DNA from: Paracoccus albus | Lineage (GTDB): Bacteria > Pseudomonadota > Alphaproteobacteria > Rhodobacterales > Rhodobacteraceae | Assembly: GCF_027913035.1 (NCBI RefSeq) | Contig: NZ_CP115777.1 | Span: 1-64,000, forward strand | Reading direction: 5' to 3' | Length of the DNA: 64,000 bases | Shown: positions 36,523 through 46,077 of the stretch, in pieces | How positions within the stretch are numbered: the first letter of the stretch is position 1 | Layout: the number at the start of each line of letters is the position of its first letter | Program-made: the position numbers and the translations under genes | The notes under the pieces: generated by a model | Told to the model about the DNA's origin: nothing | What the model saw: the letters and a program-made list of their open reading frames with translations, nothing else | The model's database searches: none

Positions 36523-37737
36523 ATGTCAACTATGAATGCCCATGCTCTGTTTCTCGGCGCGAACACGAGCGCGTCCTACCATCAGGCGATCTTGCTGCCG
36601 GATGAGACGCGCCGCGCCCTTTTGCAGGCCGACCGGAAGCTTCGCGCCGCTATCCGCCGCGCCGCCGCCGAGGCCGTTCAGTTCGGCAAGCAGATGGCGC
36701 TCGCCACCGATGCCTACCGCGCCTCCAAGCAAGCGCCGCCGACCCTTGATGTTCGCTTCCTTCTTCAAGGGGGCCTTGCCTATGACACCGCCGTCGAACC
36801 GGCCTTCATGCCGCCGCAGCAATGCGACCGCGACACGGGCGTCTATGTAAAGACTTCGTTCTTGGCCCGTCAGGAACCTGGTCTTGCCGCTAAGAAATTC
36901 TTCGAACTGGTCGAGACGGCCATCAAGCCTCTGTGTGATGCCGAAGGCTGGACCATCAAGAAGAAGAGTACCTGTGTGCGGGTCGAGATCAGCCCGTTCA
37001 TGCATATCGATTACCCGCTCTACGCGATCCCTGATGAAGCCTTCGAGACCTTGGAAAAGAGCCTTCGCGATGCGACGGGGGAAACGCTGGTGACCGCCGC
37101 ATCCCAGATGCTTACTCTGATGGACCGTCATCGCACGCTTCGCATCCCTTCCGACCGGATCATGCTCGCACACCGCGAAGAGGGCTGGGTGCAGTCCGAT
37201 CCCCGCGCCCTTCATGACTGGTTCGAAGAACAGTTCTCACGCTACGGGCCCCAGGTCCGGCGTCAGAGCCGATACTTCAAGGGATGGCGCGATTTTGCAT
37301 TCGAACAGGGCGGGCCATCTTCGGTTGCCCTCATGGTCTGTATCGCCAACTGCTACCGCGAAGGCTTTGTCTCTGCCGACGAGGCGCGAGACGATTTGGC
37401 GTTTCATCAGGTCGCAGGCGCGCTTTCCAATTTTATGCGCGATCCTATCCAGAACCCGGTCTTGGACGTTCCGAGCGCCCTCAACGACTGGGACGACATC
37501 GAGCGTGCCCGCTATCGCAGCGCCGCTAACCAACTGCACGAGACGGTCGGGACCGCGCTGAACGGGCATTACTTGCAAGACCTGACCGTGCAGCGCCTTC
37601 AGAAAGCGCTCGGGCGGCGCGTGCCGAACCGCCCCGATCTTGTCAAAGCTCATAGCAAGGTGCCCGAGATCGCCGCCCCTGCGGCGGTTATCTCCAGCGC
37701 ACCGCTCAAGACCACGGCGCGCACGACTTCGGGGTGA
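36523..37737 (+). CDS. CBASS CD-NTase (DncV-like cyclic nucleotide synthase)
   Basis: About 404 residues from ATG 36523 (36532 also possible; no strong ribosome site). Nucleotidyltransferase core: FLLQGGLAYDTAVEP (G-G), CDRDTGVYV with the two metal-binding Asp near residues 102-104, and MHIDYPLYAI with the third acid near 163. Clade resembles DncV-like enzymes. On phage sensing it would make a cyclic oligonucleotide. The protein ends TTSG; a C-terminal small residue is where Cap2 attaches CD-NTases in type II CBASS. Overlaps cap2 by 4 bp. Confidence 0.8.
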   Translation: MSTMNAHALFLGANTSASYHQAILLPDETRRALLQADRKLRAAIRRAAAEAVQFGKQMALATDAYRASKQAPPTLDVRFLLQGGLAYDTAVEPAFMPPQQCDRDTGVYVKTSFLARQEPGLAAKKFFELVETAIKPLCDAEGWTIKKKSTCVRVEISPFMHIDYPLYAIPDEAFETLEKSLRDATGETLVTAASQMLTLMDRHRTLRIPSDRIMLAHREEGWVQSDPRALHDWFEEQFSRYGPQVRRQSRYFKGWRDFAFEQGGPSSVALMVCIANCYREGFVSADEARDDLAFHQVAGALSNFMRDPIQNPVLDVPSALNDWDDIERARYRSAANQLHETVGTALNGHYLQDLTVQRLQKALGRRVPNRPDLVKAHSKVPEIAAPAAVISSAPLKTTARTTSG

Positions 37738-39389
37738 TGAACACTTGGGAGCGCGTGCGTGAGGTTCTTGCCGGACACGGGTTTACCCTCGTGCCAGGCT
37801 CCGGGCGGGATCGGTATCAAGGCCAAGTTAAGATTGGCACGGTATCAGTATCCTTAGAGATCGAGATCACCGATTACGACTTTTTAGACCTGCCGAAAAT
37901 CCGGGTGCTAAAGCGCGACGCTCTTCCCAAGCGCCTCACCGCTCATATCGTCAGCGACGGTACCCTGTGCTATGCGGAAAAAGCCACGTTCTTGCTCGAC
38001 CGCTACCAGCCAGATCGCAGCGTTGCATCCTGTCTTGAGCAGGCCCGCACAACGCTCAACACATTGCTTCACGGCAACCCGAGCTCAGCCTACATGACCG
38101 AGCTGGCTGCCTATTGGAGCGCCACGCCCTATTGCCTTATCGATGAACAGTCGGGATTAACGCGCTGCGTGTTCGGAGTATGTACGTTTCAAAACGGTCC
38201 ACAAATCCTCATTGCAGGAAAGAGCGAAGAGCGCCTTCAAGCTTGGACCAAAAAGGCCGGGGGGACATTCAGCAAGACCTTCGAAGCGCCGGTGGTGCAC
38301 GCGATTGATGCGATCCGTCCGCCATCATCCGGCACGCTTACGCTGGAAGGCGCGACCAACTGGCTTCAGTCTCAAACGGGAAGCGCGCGATCATTGGTCG
38401 ATCTAGCCATTGGCACGGCCAAGGAACGACCCTCGCTCCTCATTGCAGCTTCGAATGCGATAATCGGGTTCCGCGCGGAAAAGACTGCGCTGATCAAGAA
38501 ATCGGAGCAAGGGGGATTTAGGGCGTCTGCGCTGCCCGGTCTTTGGAAAAAAGAGGCCGGACGTGCGCGCTTGGAGACCTTCCACTGCGTACCTGCCAGC
38601 CATGATGAAATCATGGCGCGCAATCTCGATAGAGCAGCGCCGCTAACGGGGAAGCGGCTGGCCATGATCGGGTGTGGAACCATTGGCGGCTATCTCGCCC
38701 GTGCCCTTGTCCAGCTTGGTGCGGGGCAAGGTGCCGCGTTGCTGCTTATCGACCATGACGATCTCAAGCCGGAAAATCTCGGGCGGCACATCCTGGGCGC
38801 TCGCCATCTTTGGCGGAATAAGGCCGTGGCCTTGGCTGATCTACTCGGAAGCGATTTTCCGGACGCGCAGCTTGAGGCTGTCGCCGCGCAGGCGCAGGGC
38901 ACTTTTGATCGCCTTGCAGGCTATGATCTGGTCATCGATGCAACGGGCGATGAGCAGTTCTCCGAGGCGCTGAATGGCTTCGCGCTCACGCGGATAGGTG
39001 GTGCTGAGCCCTTTCCGCCGACGCTATTTACCATGCTCTTTGGCAATGGCCTTGCTGCACAAAGCTATCTTGCCCGCTGGGAAAAAGGCAGAGCTTGCTA
39101 TCGCTGTCTGAAGCCGCGCTTCGAGGGCGAGTGGCGCTTTAATCCACTCAAGCCGGAGGCCAGGGAAACCGGCACAGCCATTCGGCCTTGTGCGCAAGGT
39201 TCATTCATTCCCTATGCTGTCCCTGCATCTATGCAGGCGGCAGCATTGGCCGCGACCCATGCAAGTGAAGTCTTCTTGGATCGATACGATTATGATTTGC
39301 GTACGGTTCAGGTAGTCCCGTCAGCTACTACCCAAGTTCCATTAAAAAACGTTGAACGAGCAAAAACTTGTCCAGCCTGCTCTACTTGA
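37734..39389 (+). CDS. cap2: Cap2-like E1/E2 ubiquitin-transfer protein
   Basis: 551 residues. The N-terminal E2-like domain has a candidate catalytic Cys79 in SDGTLCYAEKA. A ThiF/E1 adenylation domain starts near residue 312 (MIGCGTIGGYLARALVQLGA, LLIDHDDLKPENLGRHILGA). Downstream cysteines (ACYRCL, RPCAQGSFIPYAVP) include the likely E1 Cys. Cap2 primes the CD-NTase by conjugating its C-terminus. The usual partner Cap3 (JAB protease) is not found nearby. Confidence 0.82.
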   Translation: MMNTWERVREVLAGHGFTLVPGSGRDRYQGQVKIGTVSVSLEIEITDYDFLDLPKIRVLKRDALPKRLTAHIVSDGTLCYAEKATFLLDRYQPDRSVASCLEQARTTLNTLLHGNPSSAYMTELAAYWSATPYCLIDEQSGLTRCVFGVCTFQNGPQILIAGKSEERLQAWTKKAGGTFSKTFEAPVVHAIDAIRPPSSGTLTLEGATNWLQSQTGSARSLVDLAIGTAKERPSLLIAASNAIIGFRAEKTALIKKSEQGGFRASALPGLWKKEAGRARLETFHCVPASHDEIMARNLDRAAPLTGKRLAMIGCGTIGGYLARALVQLGAGQGAALLLIDHDDLKPENLGRHILGARHLWRNKAVALADLLGSDFPDAQLEAVAAQAQGTFDRLAGYDLVIDATGDEQFSEALNGFALTRIGGAEPFPPTLFTMLFGNGLAAQSYLARWEKGRACYRCLKPRFEGEWRFNPLKPEARETGTAIRPCAQGSFIPYAVPASMQAAALAATHASEVFLDRYDYDLRTVQVVPSATTQVPLKNVERAKTCPACST

Positions 39390-39795
39390 GTGGAGCACCC
39401 CTTCACTCTCAAGTCATTTTAGAATTAGATTCAGGTTAAGTCACCAACTAGCTGTGGACTAGCCACCGCTCGTCAATGTCCGCTTCTGGGAAGCTGCAGT
39501 GCAGCAACCAATAACACCGTCAAAGTCTGGTTGGGGCCGACCGTTCGCTCTGCAACTGTATTCGCTCCGGTCAGTCCGAACGTCGCTAAGGGCTCGGAGC
39601 AGACATGCGGCGCCGCAGCGGGTCGAACAGCCGGCAGGCATCAGCGGACGTCGCTCCCGGCCCAATCCTGCCTTTCATCGAAGTTTCAGATGCTGCGGCG
39701 CGGCCCGTCGAACCTGCCATTCGCTGCGATTACGAACAACGCACTTCGGCGTGGCACTCAAAGGCCGCGCTAACCCTGGTAGGAAGGAGTCAGGC
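39390..39795. other. gap between CBASS and the chromate locus
   Basis: No gene. Starts AT-rich, then becomes GC-rich. No JAB/Cap3 frame in either orientation. Probably an old junction, because the MFS frame to the right starts in mid-protein. Confidence 0.5.
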
Positions 39796-40057
39796 CTATC
39801 CACTGGCCGGACGCTTCGGCGCGGGCATGGGCCTGGCTGCGACCTTCGTTCTGATGTCGCTGATCGGGCTGGGAGGCGTGCTTCTGGCGATGCGCCTATG
39901 GCCCGCAGGCGACCCGAGCGATATCGCCCATGATCACCCCGACCTGCCCGACGACCACCCGCATCTGCGCGAACACGGTGTGCAAGGGCACCACCACGCG
40001 CTGATCATGGACGATCTGCACCGGCATTGGCCCTATCAGGTCAATCCCGCCAAATAG
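39796..40057 (+). pseudogene. C-terminal tail of an MFS transporter
   Basis: About 86 codons: AYPLAGRFGAGMGLAATFVL, one helix LMSLIGLGGVLLAMRLWPAG, then a His/Asp-rich tail (IAHDHPDLPDDHPHLREHGV, HHHALIMDDLHRHWP). This matches the last helix and His-rich tail of MFS proteins often next to chrAB. The first eleven helices are missing. It overlaps the chrA end by 22 bp, tail to tail. Confidence 0.55.
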
Positions 40058-41430
40058 AGCAGGACACCAGCGGCGGCGGAGGCGGCCAGAACGGTCGTCA
40101 TTCCCAGCTTCAACCGGAAGACCGCAACGACCGCCAGAACGGTCAACGCCGCCGCCGCCCAGTTGATCGACGCCAGTTTCGGAAGTTCCAGCGACAGCGG
40201 GCCGAGATCGACCCGCGCGACCTCGCGCCAGATGACATGAATGGCGAACCAGATCGCCAGATTCAGGATGACACCCACCACCGCCGCCGTCACTGCGGTC
40301 AGGGCGGCAGAGATCGACCGATTGTTGCGCAATCGCTCCATCCACGGCGCACCAAGAAAGATCCACGCAAAGCAAGGTGCAAAGGTGACCGAGGTCGCAA
40401 GCAGCCCGCCCGCCGTCCCGGCCAGCAGACCACCTGCTTCGCGATAAGCCGCCATGAAGCCCACAAATTGCAGAACCATGATCAGCGGGCCGGGCGTCGT
40501 TTCGGCCATGCCCAACCCGTCCAGCATCTCGCCGGGGCGCAGCCAGCCATAGGTGCCCACGGCCTCTTGCGCGACATAGGCCAGAACCGCATAGGCACCG
40601 CCGAAGGTCGCGACCGCCATTTTTGAAAAGAAGGTGGCAATGTCAGTAAAGACATTCCCCGCACCCAAGGACACGACCAGCAGTCCGACCGGCAGAAGCC
40701 ACAGCGCCAGTGCCGCGATTCCCGCAATCAGCACCGCGCGCCGTTCGGATGCGGGCATCACGATCATTTCCGCACCAAGCACTGTATCGGCATCGTTAAC
40801 ATGAACCGAACCCACTGCCCCATGCCCGCCACCCGGCTTGAACGCCGCCAGCCCGGCCCTTGCGCCCAGCCAGCCCACAAGCGCCGCGACAGCGATAATC
40901 AGCGGGAACGGTGCGGCGAAGGCAAAGATCGCGACAAAGGACAGCGCCGCGATGGCGCGCATCGCATCGTTCTTCAGCGCCCGCTTGCCGATCCGTACCA
41001 GCGCCTGCAGCACGATGGCCAGCACCGCCGCCTTCAGCCCGAAGAACATCGCCGAGACGATCCCGACATCGCCCCAGATAGCATAGATCCAGCTAAGCGC
41101 CATGATCGAGACGACGCCCGGCAGAATGAACAGCCCACCCGCGATGATCGCACCGCGAACGCCATGCATCAGCCAGCCGATATAAGTGGCAAGCTGCTGC
41201 GCCTCGGGGCCGGGCAGCAGCATGCAGAAATTCAGCGCATGCAGGAAGCGGTCGTCGCCCAGCCAGCGCTTTTCCTCGACTACAATGCGGTGCATGACTG
41301 CGATCTGCCCGGCAGGCCCGCCAAATGAGAGGACCGCGACCCGTGCCCAGACTTTTGTGGCCTCGGCCAGTGTCGGAAACTCACGACCGGAAGTGGATCG
41401 AGCTATGGCTTGTCCCTGACGGTTACTCAT
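40036..41430 (-). CDS. chrA: chromate transporter ChrA
   Basis: 464 residues, the long (two-domain) CHR form. The duplicated CHR motifs are visible: VAVLSFGGPAGQIAVMHRIV with LLPGPEAQQLATYIGWL in the first half and MAVATFGGAYAVLAYVAQEA with AETTPGPLIMVLQFVGFMAA in the second. About 10-12 helices. Exports chromate from the cytoplasm. Start overlaps the chrB stop (ATGA). Confidence 0.95.
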   Translation of the reverse strand: MSNRQGQAIARSTSGREFPTLAEATKVWARVAVLSFGGPAGQIAVMHRIVVEEKRWLGDDRFLHALNFCMLLPGPEAQQLATYIGWLMHGVRGAIIAGGLFILPGVVSIMALSWIYAIWGDVGIVSAMFFGLKAAVLAIVLQALVRIGKRALKNDAMRAIAALSFVAIFAFAAPFPLIIAVAALVGWLGARAGLAAFKPGGGHGAVGSVHVNDADTVLGAEMIVMPASERRAVLIAGIAALALWLLPVGLLVVSLGAGNVFTDIATFFSKMAVATFGGAYAVLAYVAQEAVGTYGWLRPGEMLDGLGMAETTPGPLIMVLQFVGFMAAYREAGGLLAGTAGGLLATSVTFAPCFAWIFLGAPWMERLRNNRSISAALTAVTAAVVGVILNLAIWFAIHVIWREVARVDLGPLSLELPKLASINWAAAALTVLAVVAVFRLKLGMTTVLAASAAAGVLLYLAGLT

Positions 41431-42263
41431 GCCGCACCACCTGGCTTGTTCGTCGGCCAGTTATGCGTCTCGGATGTTGCATCGCGGCACCAACGGTAGA
41501 AGGCGTCGTAAAGCGCCAGCCCGGCCTCAAGTTGCTCCAGATCGTCGGAATACATCCGCGACAGCCCCAGCGAGGCCGCCAGCAGCCCCGGAACCTCGGG
41601 CGCAAGATCCGGCCGCGCCGTGTCAGCCCCACGAACGATTGCTGCAAGCCGGTCGAGCGCGGGCAGCTTTAGACCAAATTCCTGCAACATGATATCGAAT
41701 GTGCAAAGCTCGCCGCGATGGCTCCAGAAGCAATCCTCGACATCGAAGGGCATGGCACCAAAGGTGTTGGCGACATCGGCAACCTCTGCTGGCGCCACGA
41801 ACAGGAACACAGCGCGCGGATCAACAAAACGGCGGATCAGCCATGGGCAAGCGATGCGGTCGATCTTCGGGCGCGACCGTGTCACCCAAACACTGCGGCC
41901 CTCTGCATCTCTCGCGGTAATCTTGGTCGGGTCGATCACCGGTAAGCCCGCCGCGCGCCACGCTGCGAAGCCACCTTCCAGATATTCGGCGGCAATCCCC
42001 CTGCTGCGCAGCAGAGCTGCCAACCCCTGACTGCGGGCATGACCTTCGGCGCAGACGGTCACGACAGGTCCGCTCATGCGTTCGATCAGTGATTTAAGTC
42101 TTTCCGGTGTCATCTCTTCATCGCTCAGCGCATTTGCGCCGGGCACTAGGAAGGGGTCTTTGGCGCGAACGACTTCGCGCTGGCTGTCCAGAATTATCGG
42201 GCAGCGTGACGTGCCAATCAGCTTCGACAGCTTGTCTGCGGTTATCGCATCAGGCGCAGGCAT
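41427..42263 (-). CDS. chrB: chromate resistance protein ChrB (rhodanese + ChrB domain)
   Basis: 278 residues. Residues 1-115 are a rhodanese domain with the active loop CAEGHARS (Cys71); the rest is the ChrB C-terminal domain (WVTRSRPKIDRIACPWLIRR, then VEDCFWSHRGELCTFDIMLQ, ETHNWP at the end). ChrB proteins sense chromate and regulate chrA. Probably first gene of a chrBA operon. Confidence 0.9.
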   Translation of the reverse strand: MPAPDAITADKLSKLIGTSRCPIILDSQREVVRAKDPFLVPGANALSDEEMTPERLKSLIERMSGPVVTVCAEGHARSQGLAALLRSRGIAAEYLEGGFAAWRAAGLPVIDPTKITARDAEGRSVWVTRSRPKIDRIACPWLIRRFVDPRAVFLFVAPAEVADVANTFGAMPFDVEDCFWSHRGELCTFDIMLQEFGLKLPALDRLAAIVRGADTARPDLAPEVPGLLAASLGLSRMYSDDLEQLEAGLALYDAFYRWCRDATSETHNWPTNKPGGAA

Positions 42264-42671
42264 ATGCGTTCCTCCGATTCAACGGTCGTTTTCTGGAACG
42301 CGAGCTTCAGCTGTCGCCTCGTGGGGAGATCGCGGATCCCCATAGCGACTATCTTCACGATACCACTAGGGGTGTCAACCGGCGCGGCTTCTGCGAACTA
42401 TCAAGCAGAACAACGCCAGTAGCAAATGGCTGCTTCGACTTTATGCTGCACATGCTCCGCCGCAATGCCGCAAGTCGGCTCACCGCCCGTCGTGGCGATG
42501 CCAGGCTCGTGCGTGGCTCAGGGAACTGGAGCCGGGCCTCCGGCGCTTGATGCCTGAATTGACGGTATCTGACTGAAACTTTGTGGAGTCTCACAACAAC
42601 CGCTCCCGCCGCACAACGCCGGCTAGCTCTGCCTATGCGTGATGATTAACGTGTCGATCAGCAGCGTATCT
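42264..42671. other. chrBA upstream region
   Basis: Promoter region of chrB and junction to the leading-region block. No gene recognised. Confidence 0.4.
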
Positions 42672-43423
42672 CACCTTCGTCAAATATGCTCGGGGTGAGC
42701 CGCGTCAGCGGCGAGGGGCAGACAGCCCCTTTTCTTTCTGCTTGTCGGTTACCGTATTGTGGATAGCGTTTTGCGGGTTCAGATGTGGGTGCCGGAAACT
42801 CCTTTGTGCGGCTCCCCGTCCCTTGTCCGGGGACCGTGCCCTAATCTCGGCCGCTGCGCGCCCTCGATCCGAGCCAGTCAGGGCGATGCGACCGGCTGCG
42901 GCTTCTGCGGTCTGTCTCGTCCCGAGCCAGATCCTCGCGCGCCGGTCCTGGTCGCCCTGCCCTGCCCGTCTCGGCCCATCCGGGTCACGGTCACTGGCGC
43001 GGGTGCCAATGGCGATCGCATCGCCCTGCAACTACTGCCGATCAGGATCTGGTAGCCCGCGCCGGGGCGCGGGCTGCTGTCGGCCGGGGGATTCGGCCAA
43101 AGGCCGAACGCCCCGGCTTTGCCTGGGCCACGTCGCGCGTGCGCGCCGCATCCTGGATTGAGGGCCTGTTCCGGCCCTCTTTCCAAGGGGTGGGTCCTCG
43201 CCATGCTCGCTTCCTCCACCTGCGCCTGGCGGCTTGGTTCCGTGCTGCTGCGCGTGGCTCCGGTCCCGGCTGCGCCGCCCTTGGAAATTCACCGACCCGG
43301 TTCGCCACCTGGCAAGGCTTCAGGAGAGGGCGCGCTGCGCGCTTCTCGCCTGAAACCTTCGCCCATTATGGGCACCCCGACCGAGGCAAAGACCAAGGCG
43401 GGAATGTCGCGAAAAAGGAGAGC
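42672..43423 (+). repeat. structured leader repeat, copy A (complete)
   Basis: About 750 bp, closely similar to copy D (59217-59981). Packed with stem-loops: GCCGC-gtca-GCGGC (42699-42712), GGGGC-agaca-GCCCC (42715-42729), GCCCGCGC-cggg-GCGCGGGC (43055-43074), GAGGGCC-tgttcc-GGCCCTC (about 43159-43178), long-range arms TTTCCAAGGG (43180-43189) with CCCTTGGAAA (43278-43287), and GCCCATtaTGGGC near the end. It ends CGCGAAAAAGGAG directly before the DUF3768 ATG. No coding potential that I trust. Confidence 0.8.
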
Positions 43424-43894
43424 ATGATGCTCGACACCGATAAACTGACCTACGCTTGCCGGGCCTGCTGGCATATCTTCGACGCCATCGAACAGCCGGA
43501 ACAGTGCCCAAAATGCGCCGCCAACGGCCAGCCGCGTGACTTTCCGACGCTCGAAACCGACCTTATTGCCCGGCAGAACGACGCTTTCCGCAAGGGGATG
43601 ATCGATGGACTGCCCCGCGACATGCTTGGCCTGATCGTCAGCACGCCGGGCGTTCGTGCCATGGGACGCGATTTTGAAACCGCCGCCTATGTCTCTGTCT
43701 CCAAAGACACGGTTTTCAGTGAGGCCAATGACCCTTGGGGCGCGCGTGATTTCGGGACCGTGATCGTCAACGGCACGAAGGTCTGGTGGAAGATCGACCT
43801 GTACAACAACGACTTTGACGCGGGCTCCGAAGCGCCTTGCGATCTCGCGCAGACCCGCCGCCTCGTCACCATCCTCTTGCCGTCAGAATACTGA
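43424..43894 (+). CDS. DUF3768 protein with N-terminal zinc ribbon
   Basis: 156 residues from ATG 43424; AAGGAG 4-9 bases upstream belongs to the end of repeat A. N-terminus carries CRACWHIF and QCPKCAANGQP (zinc ribbon), then the DUF3768 body: ARQNDAFRKGMIDGLPRDML, WGARDFGTVIVNGTKVWWKI, RRLVTILLPSEY. DUF3768 proteins are frequent in plasmid leading regions; function unknown. Confidence 0.78.
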   Translation: MMLDTDKLTYACRACWHIFDAIEQPEQCPKCAANGQPRDFPTLETDLIARQNDAFRKGMIDGLPRDMLGLIVSTPGVRAMGRDFETAAYVSVSKDTVFSEANDPWGARDFGTVIVNGTKVWWKIDLYNNDFDAGSEAPCDLAQTRRLVTILLPSEY

Positions 43895-44013
43895 CCCCCG
43901 GATCGGCCCGCTCCGCTCCGTGCGGGCCGAGGTTGGCCTGTCGAGCAGGCCCAACGGGGAGGGACGGCCAACGTCCCCCCCACCCATCCCGAACCTGAAA
44001 GGAGGTGAGACGA

Positions 44014-44121
44014 ATGGATGAATGGCTGCAAGCGCGTATCGCGGAAGCATGGGCGCTTGTCAGGAAGGGCGACACCTTTGGCATTGGACGCCGCTTCCTG
44101 ATTCAGCACGGGGCAATCTGA
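44014..44121 (+). CDS. 35-residue hypothetical protein
   Basis: MDEWLQARIAEAWALVRKGD then TFGIGRRFLIQHGAI, preceded by an excellent ribosome site GGAGGTG seven bases upstream. Helical and amphipathic. Sits between DUF3768 and the ParB-like gene. No family known to me. Confidence 0.5.
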   Translation: MDEWLQARIAEAWALVRKGDTFGIGRRFLIQHGAI

Positions 44122-44127
44122 TTGCCC

Positions 44128-44154
44128 GCTCTGTCCCCCAAAAGGGGGCAGAGC
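44128..44154 (+). terminator. stem-loop after the 35-aa gene
   Basis: GCTCTG and CCCCC pair with GGGGG and CAGAGC around an AAAA loop. Strong stem, no T run, so terminator or RNA-stability element ahead of the ParB-like gene. Confidence 0.5.
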
Positions 44155-44196
44155 ACCAATAACACAAACCAACTTCGCGAAAAAAGGATAATCACC

Positions 44197-46065
44197 ATGA
44201 AAACCGAAAAGAACGTCGTCGCCGCCCCGGTCCAGTATTTCCCGCTTGATCGGCTCTATCTGTCGGATATGAACCCGCGTCAGGACGCGGATGCCGAGCG
44301 CATTGACCTGCTGGCTGACAGCATCATTGCCTGCGGCCTGATCCAGAACCTTGCCGGGCTTGCCGATGCCGATGGACGCATTGCTATCGTCGCCGGGGGC
44401 CGCCGCCTTCGCGCCCTGATCCGCGCATTCGAAAAGCAGCCCGATCTGCTGGACCGCCGCCCGGAACTGGCCGAAATTCCCGTCAGGATTGCGCCCGACG
44501 ACGCGACCGCCCGTGCATGGGCGAATGTCGAAAATGCCGTCCGCGAGGCGCTGAACCCCGCCGATGAAATCCGCGCCTTCGCCAAGATGCGGGATGCTGG
44601 CGCAGATGTGCCCACCATCGCCAAAACCTTCGCCACGAGCGAGGCCGCAATCTATCGCCGTCTCGCCCTATCGGACCTGCCTGCGCCGGTTCTGGCCGCT
44701 CTGAAAGCGGGAAAAATCACCCTGAATATCGCCAAAGCGTTCACCGTCGCAAATGATCCTGACCTTGCGCTTGAGGTGCTGGCCGAGGTTGAGGGCAACC
44801 CTCATGCTTCCGAGCACCGCGTCAAGGCAAGGTTACAGCCGGAGGCTGTCAAGCTGACCGACCGCCGTGCTGCCTTTGTCGGTCTGGATGCCTATACCGC
44901 CGCAGGCGGCGAAGTCACCCGTGATCTGTTCGAGGAAAACGGCACCTATCTGCAAAACCCCGACCTTCTCGACCGCCTGTTTGCGGAGAAGCTGGAAGAT
45001 GCCGCCACCGCAATCGAGGCCGAAGGCTGGAAATGGATTGAAGTCATTCCCGAAAGCTATGTCAGCTACAATATCATCGAAAAGCTGACGCGGCTCTACA
45101 AGGTCGAGGTCGAACTGACCGAGGAACAGGCCGAGCGGTATGATGAACTGGCCGAACTCTATCAGGCCGATGCGCTTGATGAAGAAGGCGGAGCCGAACT
45201 TGAAGCTTTGCAGGAACTGGCCGAGGGCGACTATACCGACGAACAGCGTCAGCACGCAGGCGCTTACGTCTATGTGAATAGCAGCGGCATGGTTGACGCC
45301 TCGCGCGGCTATGTCCGCCCCGAGGACCACGCCGCTGCCGTCGAGGCCAAAATCCTGACCGGCTTCGCCGCGTCCAGCGGCCATGCTGGCAGTGCCGACG
45401 ACACGCCGAAATCGCCCTATAATGCGGCACTGGTCGAGGACATGCGCCGCGCCCGCCTTCACGCCGTTCAGGCGGCGCTGCTGGCAAAGCCGGAACTCGC
45501 TCTCGACCTGCTGGCCTTCGGCCTGTCGGCGCAAAGTGGCCATGACAGCGTGTTCAATATCCGCCCGGATCGCGCCAACATCACCCCCGAGAAGGCCAAT
45601 GGCCTGACCCCGGAGCCGCGCCTGTCGGGTGACGGCGAACATCACCGCTGGCTTGACGACGAAGAACGCCTCACGGCCTTCACCGACTTCCAAGCCGAAG
45701 GCAAGAAGGCCCGCAATGCCGCACTGACCGAGGGGCTGGCCCGGACCCTGCCCTATCCGATGCAGAAAAGCGCACTGTTCGACCACATCGAGGCCAGCAC
45801 CGGCGCCGACCTGCGCCAAGTCTGGACCCCAACCGCCGAGGGCTTTTTCAAGCGCGTGAATGCCGACTATCTCGACAGCCTCATGCTGGACCTGACCGGC
45901 TGCAATCCGACCAGGAACGGCTTCAAATCGTGGAAGGCGATGAAGAAGTCCGCAAAGGCCGACGCCCTCGAAAAGCTGTTCACCGATCCCGACTATCAGA
46001 AGGCGTGGCACATCGACGTCGAGAAAAAGGCACGGATCGACGCATGGCGTCCCGGCTGCATCTGA
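44197..46065 (+). CDS. ParB/RepB-like plasmid protein
   Basis: 622 residues from ATG 44197. ParB N-terminal (CTPase/nuclease-like) domain residues about 15-110: FPLDRLYLSDMNPRQDADAE, IACGLIQNLAGL, IVAGGRRLRALIRAF. Then an HTH (TIAKTFATSEAAIYRRLALS) and a long acidic C-terminal region unlike chromosomal ParB. Such large ParB-like proteins lie in the leading regions of alphaproteobacterial plasmids and are not partition proteins in the strict sense. Its leader shares the terminal box CGCGAAAAAAGGA with the structured repeats. Confidence 0.85.
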   Translation: MKTEKNVVAAPVQYFPLDRLYLSDMNPRQDADAERIDLLADSIIACGLIQNLAGLADADGRIAIVAGGRRLRALIRAFEKQPDLLDRRPELAEIPVRIAPDDATARAWANVENAVREALNPADEIRAFAKMRDAGADVPTIAKTFATSEAAIYRRLALSDLPAPVLAALKAGKITLNIAKAFTVANDPDLALEVLAEVEGNPHASEHRVKARLQPEAVKLTDRRAAFVGLDAYTAAGGEVTRDLFEENGTYLQNPDLLDRLFAEKLEDAATAIEAEGWKWIEVIPESYVSYNIIEKLTRLYKVEVELTEEQAERYDELAELYQADALDEEGGAELEALQELAEGDYTDEQRQHAGAYVYVNSSGMVDASRGYVRPEDHAAAVEAKILTGFAASSGHAGSADDTPKSPYNAALVEDMRRARLHAVQAALLAKPELALDLLAFGLSAQSGHDSVFNIRPDRANITPEKANGLTPEPRLSGDGEHHRWLDDEERLTAFTDFQAEGKKARNAALTEGLARTLPYPMQKSALFDHIEASTGADLRQVWTPTAEGFFKRVNADYLDSLMLDLTGCNPTRNGFKSWKAMKKSAKADALEKLFTDPDYQKAWHIDVEKKARIDAWRPGCI

Positions 46066-46077
46066 CGAAAATGGCAA

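Noticed and set aside
39390..39795. Possible Cap3 (JAB) gene after cap2
   Set aside because: Read in all frames; no JAMM HxH...D pattern found.
42672..43423. Repeat A as a CRISPR or iteron array
   Set aside because: There are no short, regularly spaced direct repeats; the copies are single long units placed kilobases apart.
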